Source: Nitrospiraceae bacterium (GTDB lineage Bacteria; Nitrospirota; Thermodesulfovibrionia; Thermodesulfovibrionales; UBA9159). From it: DNA of 11,460 nt. The stretch's first letter is position 1. The number at the start of each line of letters is the position of its first letter. Shown here in pieces: positions 7,373-11,460 of the stretch. The translations under genes were made by a program, and so were the position numbers. Under the pieces are notes generated by a model, which worked only from the letters and a program-made list of their open reading frames with translations, was not told the origin of the DNA and searched no databases. The stretch is from NCBI GenBank assembly GCA_003453735.1, contig DMNE01000475.1, positions 514-11,973 of the forward strand, given 5' to 3'.

Positions 7373-8201
7373 CTTAGAGATCAGTGATGAGGTTTTTTCC
7401 CTCCTGTCCGGGTTAATCTATGAGACTTCGGGAATAAAACTTACCCTTGTCAAGAAAGGGCTTCTGATTGCGAGACTGTTCAAGAGACTGAAAGTACTGG
7501 GTGTAAAGGGATTTTCTGAGTACTACCAGAGGGTAAAGAACGATGCTGAGGAGCTCGTCGAGATGCTCAACTGCATCTCGACGAATACGACGTTGTTTTT
7601 CAGGGAAACCTATCATTTTGAATATCTCAAAGAAATCGTAATTCCCGATTTCTTGAAAAAGAAGAAAGAAAAATGTATCAGGATATGGAGTGCCGGATGT
7701 TCAACGGGTGAGGAGCCTTACTCCATTGCCGTTGCCGCCAATGAAGTGCTGAAACGATCTATCCCCGCGCCTTGCGCTCATTGGGAGTTGAAGATACTTG
7801 CCACGGATATCTCCACGACTGCGCTGAAGACCGCCCACACAGGCATTTATGAGCGCAATCAGCTTCCGGATGATCTGCCCGCGGACCTGGCAGGCAGATA
7901 CTTTTTGCGGGGCATTAAGGAGAACGTGGGGAAAATAAAGCTAAAGGATTTCGTGAAGGAATCGGTAAGCTTCAGGAAGATGAACCTCAAAGATCCGACA
8001 TATCCGTTTCAGAGAACCTTTGATGCCATCTTTTGCAGAAATGTGATGATCTATTTCGACGAAGATATGAAGAATCATGTCCTTGCAATGTTTTACCGTC
8101 ACCTCCGCGATGATGGATTTCTCTTCCTTGGGCACTCCGAGACAATGATCGGCAAAGAGATGTTTAAACCGGTGTATATAACCGTTTATAAGAAAACGTA
8201 A
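7350..8201 (+). CDS. cheR: Chemoreceptor methyltransferase CheR
   Basis: 283 residues, the standard CheR length. The N-terminal helical domain (about 8-85) has the typical [14 protein letters not shown] opening and a later [16 protein letters not shown] segment. The SAM-binding methyltransferase domain has [13 protein letters not shown] (113-125), ILATDIS, and [14 protein letters not shown] followed by GFLFLGHSE near the C-terminus. It transfers methyl groups from S-adenosylmethionine to glutamates of the transducer. The start ATG 7350 lies inside the transducer gene (23-base overlap in another frame) with GAGGGAAGAG about eight bases upstream, so translation is probably coupled. The CheD gene follows after 18 bases. 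Confidence 0.97.
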   Translation: MEDFRNFNLEISDEVFSLLSGLIYETSGIKLTLVKKGLLIARLFKRLKVLGVKGFSEYYQRVKNDAEELVEMLNCISTNTTLFFRETYHFEYLKEIVIPDFLKKKKEKCIRIWSAGCSTGEEPYSIAVAANEVLKRSIPAPCAHWELKILATDISTTALKTAHTGIYERNQLPDDLPADLAGRYFLRGIKENVGKIKLKDFVKESVSFRKMNLKDPTYPFQRTFDAIFCRNVMIYFDEDMKNHVLAMFYRHLRDDGFLFLGHSETMIGKEMFKPVYITVYKKT

Positions 8202-8219
8202 CGTCACATATAGAGCCCT

Positions 8220-8759
8220 ATGGTAAGAAAGGTCATACTGAATATCGGTGACGTTCACGTATCCCGCAGACCTGAGATTATACAGACGGTCCTGGGCTCC
8301 TGTGTCTCTGTATGCTTGTGGGATGAGAACTTGCACATTGGGGGAATGAACCACTTCATGGTACCGCAGATCCTCAAAGACATGAAACAACCGGGATGCT
8401 GCGGACCGGAATCGATAACCAGATTGGTGGCCATTATTACAAAAATGGGCGCGGAGGTCCGTTCTCTCAAAGCAAAACTCTTCGGCGGAGGGAGGATAAT
8501 CAAGGAGTTTCGTCAGCATCTCGACGTGGGTCGGGAGAATACAAAAATAGCAAAAGAGATCCTCCGGTGCTACCAAATTCCGATTATCAAGGAACTCACC
8601 GGAACGGATTATGGAATAAAAGTAGTCTTCTATACCGCAACAGGAAGGGCATTTGTAAACAAGCTGGACACTAGACGCTCCTTGATGAAAAGAAAGGAGT
8701 ACTCATCCGGCAATGCCGTCTACTCTACTTTTCTCCGCCCAGGAAAGGTCGCTATTTAA
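8220..8759 (+). CDS. cheD: Chemoreceptor glutamine deamidase CheD
   Basis: 179 residues. The signature TVLGSCVSVCLWD (23-35) supplies the catalytic Cys28 with the conserved Thr23, and GGMNHFMVP supplies the catalytic His45; KLFGGG follows later. CheD converts receptor glutamines to glutamates so that CheR can methylate them, and in some bacteria it also interacts with CheC or receptors. The ribosome binding site is weak (GAG about five bases before the ATG), consistent with coupling to cheR. It is the last che gene in the window. Its stop codon overlaps the end of the decayed kinase on the other strand (8756-8759), and no terminator separates them. In similar operons cheB often comes next; here it is absent. 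Confidence 0.95.
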   Translation: MVRKVILNIGDVHVSRRPEIIQTVLGSCVSVCLWDENLHIGGMNHFMVPQILKDMKQPGCCGPESITRLVAIITKMGAEVRSLKAKLFGGGRIIKEFRQHLDVGRENTKIAKEILRCYQIPIIKELTGTDYGIKVVFYTATGRAFVNKLDTRRSLMKRKEYSSGNAVYSTFLRPGKVAI

Positions 8760-11460
8760 AGCAGAAGCTTTCTTGTCTTGGCCAGTTGCTCACTCAATTG
8801 TTTGACCTGATATGGTTTCGCAATAACGCCCACAAAACCATATTTCGTGTAATCAGCCATAATGGGATCATTGGAATACCCACTTGACACAATCGCCTTA
8901 GCCGCCGGGTCAATCTCGAGCAGCTTTTTAATGGCCTTTTTGCCGCCCATCCCCCCGGAATAGTCAAATCCATGATGACTATGTCATACGGATTCCCTGA
9001 TTCCCGAGCCTTCTTATAAAGTTCAATCGCTTCGGTACCGTCTCTGGCGAACTCAACCTCACAACCGATTCTTCTGAGCATCTCACCAGAGGCAGCCCTC
9101 ACCATCTCCTCGTCATCCATCAACAGTATCCTTCCTTTGCCGGTAATGGCTACTTCTCTCGTAGGTGTCTTCTTAGAGGCGTGTCCCTGTGAGGCAGGAA
9201 GATAAATATGGAAGGTTGTTCCCGAGCCCATTTCTGATTCCACCGTAATATACTCATCATGTTTCATGATAATGGAACAGGCGGTAGCCAATCCCAGATC
9301 GCTTCCTCTTCGCTTCGTCGTAAAAAAAGGATCAAAGATTTTTTGGAGGTACTCTTTTGGTATGCCGATTCCCTGATCTTCAATTGTTGTCTTTACAAAC
9401 CTTCCCCTCTCTCAACGGCAAAGAATCTTCTGGCCCAACGATACTGTTCGCCACGCTAATCCTCATTGTTCCGCCGTCAGGCATTGCCTGGTCAGCATTG
9501 ATAACCAGATTCTGAATAACCTGGCTTATCTGGCCTTCATCAACTTCCACCGGCCAGAGATTGTCCTGGAGGCTGAAATCGCATTTGACGGATGAACCCC
9601 TCAGCACAAAGCCTGCCGACTCTCTTATTAAATCTGCAATAGAAACCGTTTTCTTCACCGGCGTCCCCCCCTTAGAAAAAGTGAGGAGCTGCTAGAGCTC
9701 GTTGCCGGGTTTCACATACAGCATTGCAAGGCTGATGTTCCCCGGAATTGCGGTCAATATGTTGTTGAAATCATGCGCAATTCCCCCTGCAAGTACCCCG
9801 AGCGATTCGAGTTTCTGGACCTTGAGGATTTCCGCTTTCATTTTCTTGCGATCAGTGATGTCTCTTATCGCTGTCACCCTGAGCATCCTCCCCCCAGAGG
9901 GGAAAGATTTACCACAGGCCTCAATCGGAAAATGCCTTCCGTCTTTCTTAACGGCTATCGTTTCATACGGTTTCTCATATCCAGAGAGCATTTTTTGCCT
10001 GACCTCTTCCTCACATTCAGGCGCCACCAAATTCGATACGGGCATTCCTATCATCTCAGCCGCCTCGTATCCGAACATTTGGGCAAAAGGTCTGTTCACC
10101 TCTAAGCATATGCCTTGCTCCGTAACTGCAACTCCGTCAGAGGCAACTTCGGTCAACTGCCGGAATCTTTTTTCGCTTTCTCTGAGCTTATCCTCTGCCC
10201 TCTTGCGCGTGGTGATGTCCATGATGCTGACGAGCAGATTCCTGAATTTCGATGTCTCAGAGGGAATCGCGAGACGCACCAAAATCTGTAACTCCTCGCC
10301 CCGCAGCGTTTTGTTGACAGTCTCTGCTTCGAAGTCTTTTCTTGGGCAACGGCTATGAGCGCCTCCTTAAATGCCGGAAACGACTCAAAAGTGAAGACCT
10401 GATCTATAGAATTGCAGAACTCATCTTTACTTTTTGCTCCGTACAGCTTAAGAGTCGTATCGTTTACATCCAAGATTCTTATGAATCGGGCCGCTCGGAA
10501 TACAAAGTCCTGGTTCTCATCCAGATACGCCCGGAAATCCGTTATGCCTTTTGCTTTCAACTCATCAATCGTATTTTTGACCTCCGAAAAAGTCTTCTAC
10601 CCATATAGAGACCAAGGCAGTATTAAATATGTTTCTGTATCTCGCTTCACTTTCTTTTAGCCGCTCTTCAGCCTCCTTGCACTCTGTAATATCTCTAAAG
10701 ACGCCGATCAGATATTTGTTCCCTGCCATGGTGATCGAAGAAGAGCCAATATCGGCATAAAAAATACTGCCGTCTTTCCTCCTTACGGGAATATCTTCGA
10801 CCAGCCCGCCTCCACTGGCGAGTCTCTCAAACTGTCCCGCGACAGCGGGCAAATATCCTTGGGGTAAATATCCGTAATTCGCAATTCCTTCAGCTCTTCC
10901 AGGGTATACCCAAGCATTGCACAAATCGTTCGGTTCCCGTAATTGATCGTTTTCTTTTCGATATCCGCCAGAAGCATTCCCTTTGGTGCATTGTCGAAGA
11001 TACTCCTCAATCTTTGTTCTGACTGCTTGATCTCAATTTCCATCTGTTTCATCTTAGTGATATCTTTTGAGACCACGCTTACCGCGATTGTTTTCCCCTC
11101 CTGTCCTGTAACGGGACTGAACGTTCGAAGAAAGTATTTACCATCCCTCTGGCTGCTATGTTCGCGCTGCACAGCCTCACCGGTCTTGAACACTCCGTCG
11201 ACTTCCTTAATAAAGTCCTTTGTTTCTTCAGCAGAATGAAACTCTCCATAAGTGCGGCCCGCGCAATCGTTTCCTAAAAAACCCATCCGCGCTCTATATT
11301 TATTGTTCATGAAAAGATACCAGCAATGCTCATCCACCAGACAAATGGAATCTTCCGTAGACTCAACCAATGAGCGGTACTTGTCCTCGCTCTCTTGGAG
11401 AGCCGTTGCAGTCCGCCTGAAGTTGGTCACATCCTTAGGGGTTGCGCAAAAATAACTTCA
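8756..11460 (-). pseudogene. Decayed multi-PAS hybrid histidine kinase
   Basis: Reading leftward, one former protein of about 900 residues can be rebuilt across several frames. It begins with the end of a PAS/PAC domain at the window edge. Four more PAS domains follow (about 11395-11050, 11030-10690, 10650-10230, 10180-9850). Next come a DHp with [11 protein letters not shown] (His codon 9775-9773), a HATPase (about 9600-9200), and a receiver (about 9140-8770, phospho-Asp codon 8970-8968). Lesions: a stop at 11460-11458; base loss near 10854; one extra A in the run 10587-10591; base loss near 10332; in-frame TAG at 9694-9692 with roughly 15-20 residues of the DHp missing; one extra base near 9400; base loss in the C-run 8951-8956. 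Correcting each indel restores a typical PAS, kinase or receiver sequence (for example DFSEVKNTIDELKAKGITDF). Conserved ATP-site glycines have become Asp and Glu. It had no membrane segment in the visible part. It extends beyond the window. Confidence 0.88.

Noticed and set aside
7941..8576. 211-residue open frame on the - strand across cheR and cheD
   Set aside because: It lies opposite two well-conserved genes and has no recognisable domain.
9702..10358. 218-residue open frame on the + strand opposite the kinase remnant
   Set aside because: The opposite strand clearly encodes PAS and DHp sequence; this frame is serine-rich noise.
8756..11460. Several separate small genes (a PAS protein, a kinase fragment and a receiver) instead of one pseudogene
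   Set aside because: The fragments join in the right order and continue the same domains across each frame change, so they are pieces of one former gene.

Overview
The window holds one intact chemosensory (che) gene cluster on the + strand (507-8759) and, converging on it from the right, the wreck of a large multi-PAS hybrid histidine kinase on the - strand (8756-11460). I infer a motile or formerly motile Gram-negative bacterium of the Desulfobacterota/Nitrospirota type. The reasons are the STAS-cheY-cheA-cheW-mcp-cheR-cheD layout, a CheA with MshEN-like repeats, abundant sigma-54 logic and the style of the PAS kinase. The phylum is inferred by eye and is not proven.

Layout. 1-506 has no convincing gene. 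It carries a good sigma-70-type promoter (27-57), several stable hairpins and a T-tract (436-444) before the first gene. 507-1868 encodes an NtrC-family response regulator with receiver, sigma-54 AAA+ and Fis-type HTH domains, all key residues present. The 165-base gap after it contains two tandem 16-bp dyads (1875-1890 and 1895-1910, centres 20 bp apart) and, about 65 bp further on, a correctly spaced -24/-12 sigma-54 promoter (1976-1991). A strong ribosome binding site follows, then the tightly packed operon: STAS protein (2034), CheY-like receiver (2285), CheA (2671), CheW (4761, GTG start), a Cache-type transducer (5321), CheR (7350) and CheD (8220). Most junctions overlap by 4 to 23 bases.

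How it may work together. The transducer senses a ligand outside the membrane and, through CheW, controls CheA. CheA can phosphorylate the small CheY-like protein and possibly also the NtrC-like regulator. The regulator is well placed to bind the tandem dyads and switch on the sigma-54 promoter of the che operon itself. That would make a chemosensory array with a transcriptional output and positive autoregulation, comparable to the Myxococcus Che3/CrdA system. CheR and CheD supply adaptation, but no cheB is present in the window.

The right-hand 2.7 kb reads as one former protein (at least four PAS domains, histidine kinase core, receiver) split by five single-base frameshifts, an in-frame stop with a deletion inside the dimerisation domain, and substitutions of conserved ATP-site glycines. 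The neighbouring 8 kb of che genes has no such lesion, so decay is a better explanation than poor sequence quality.
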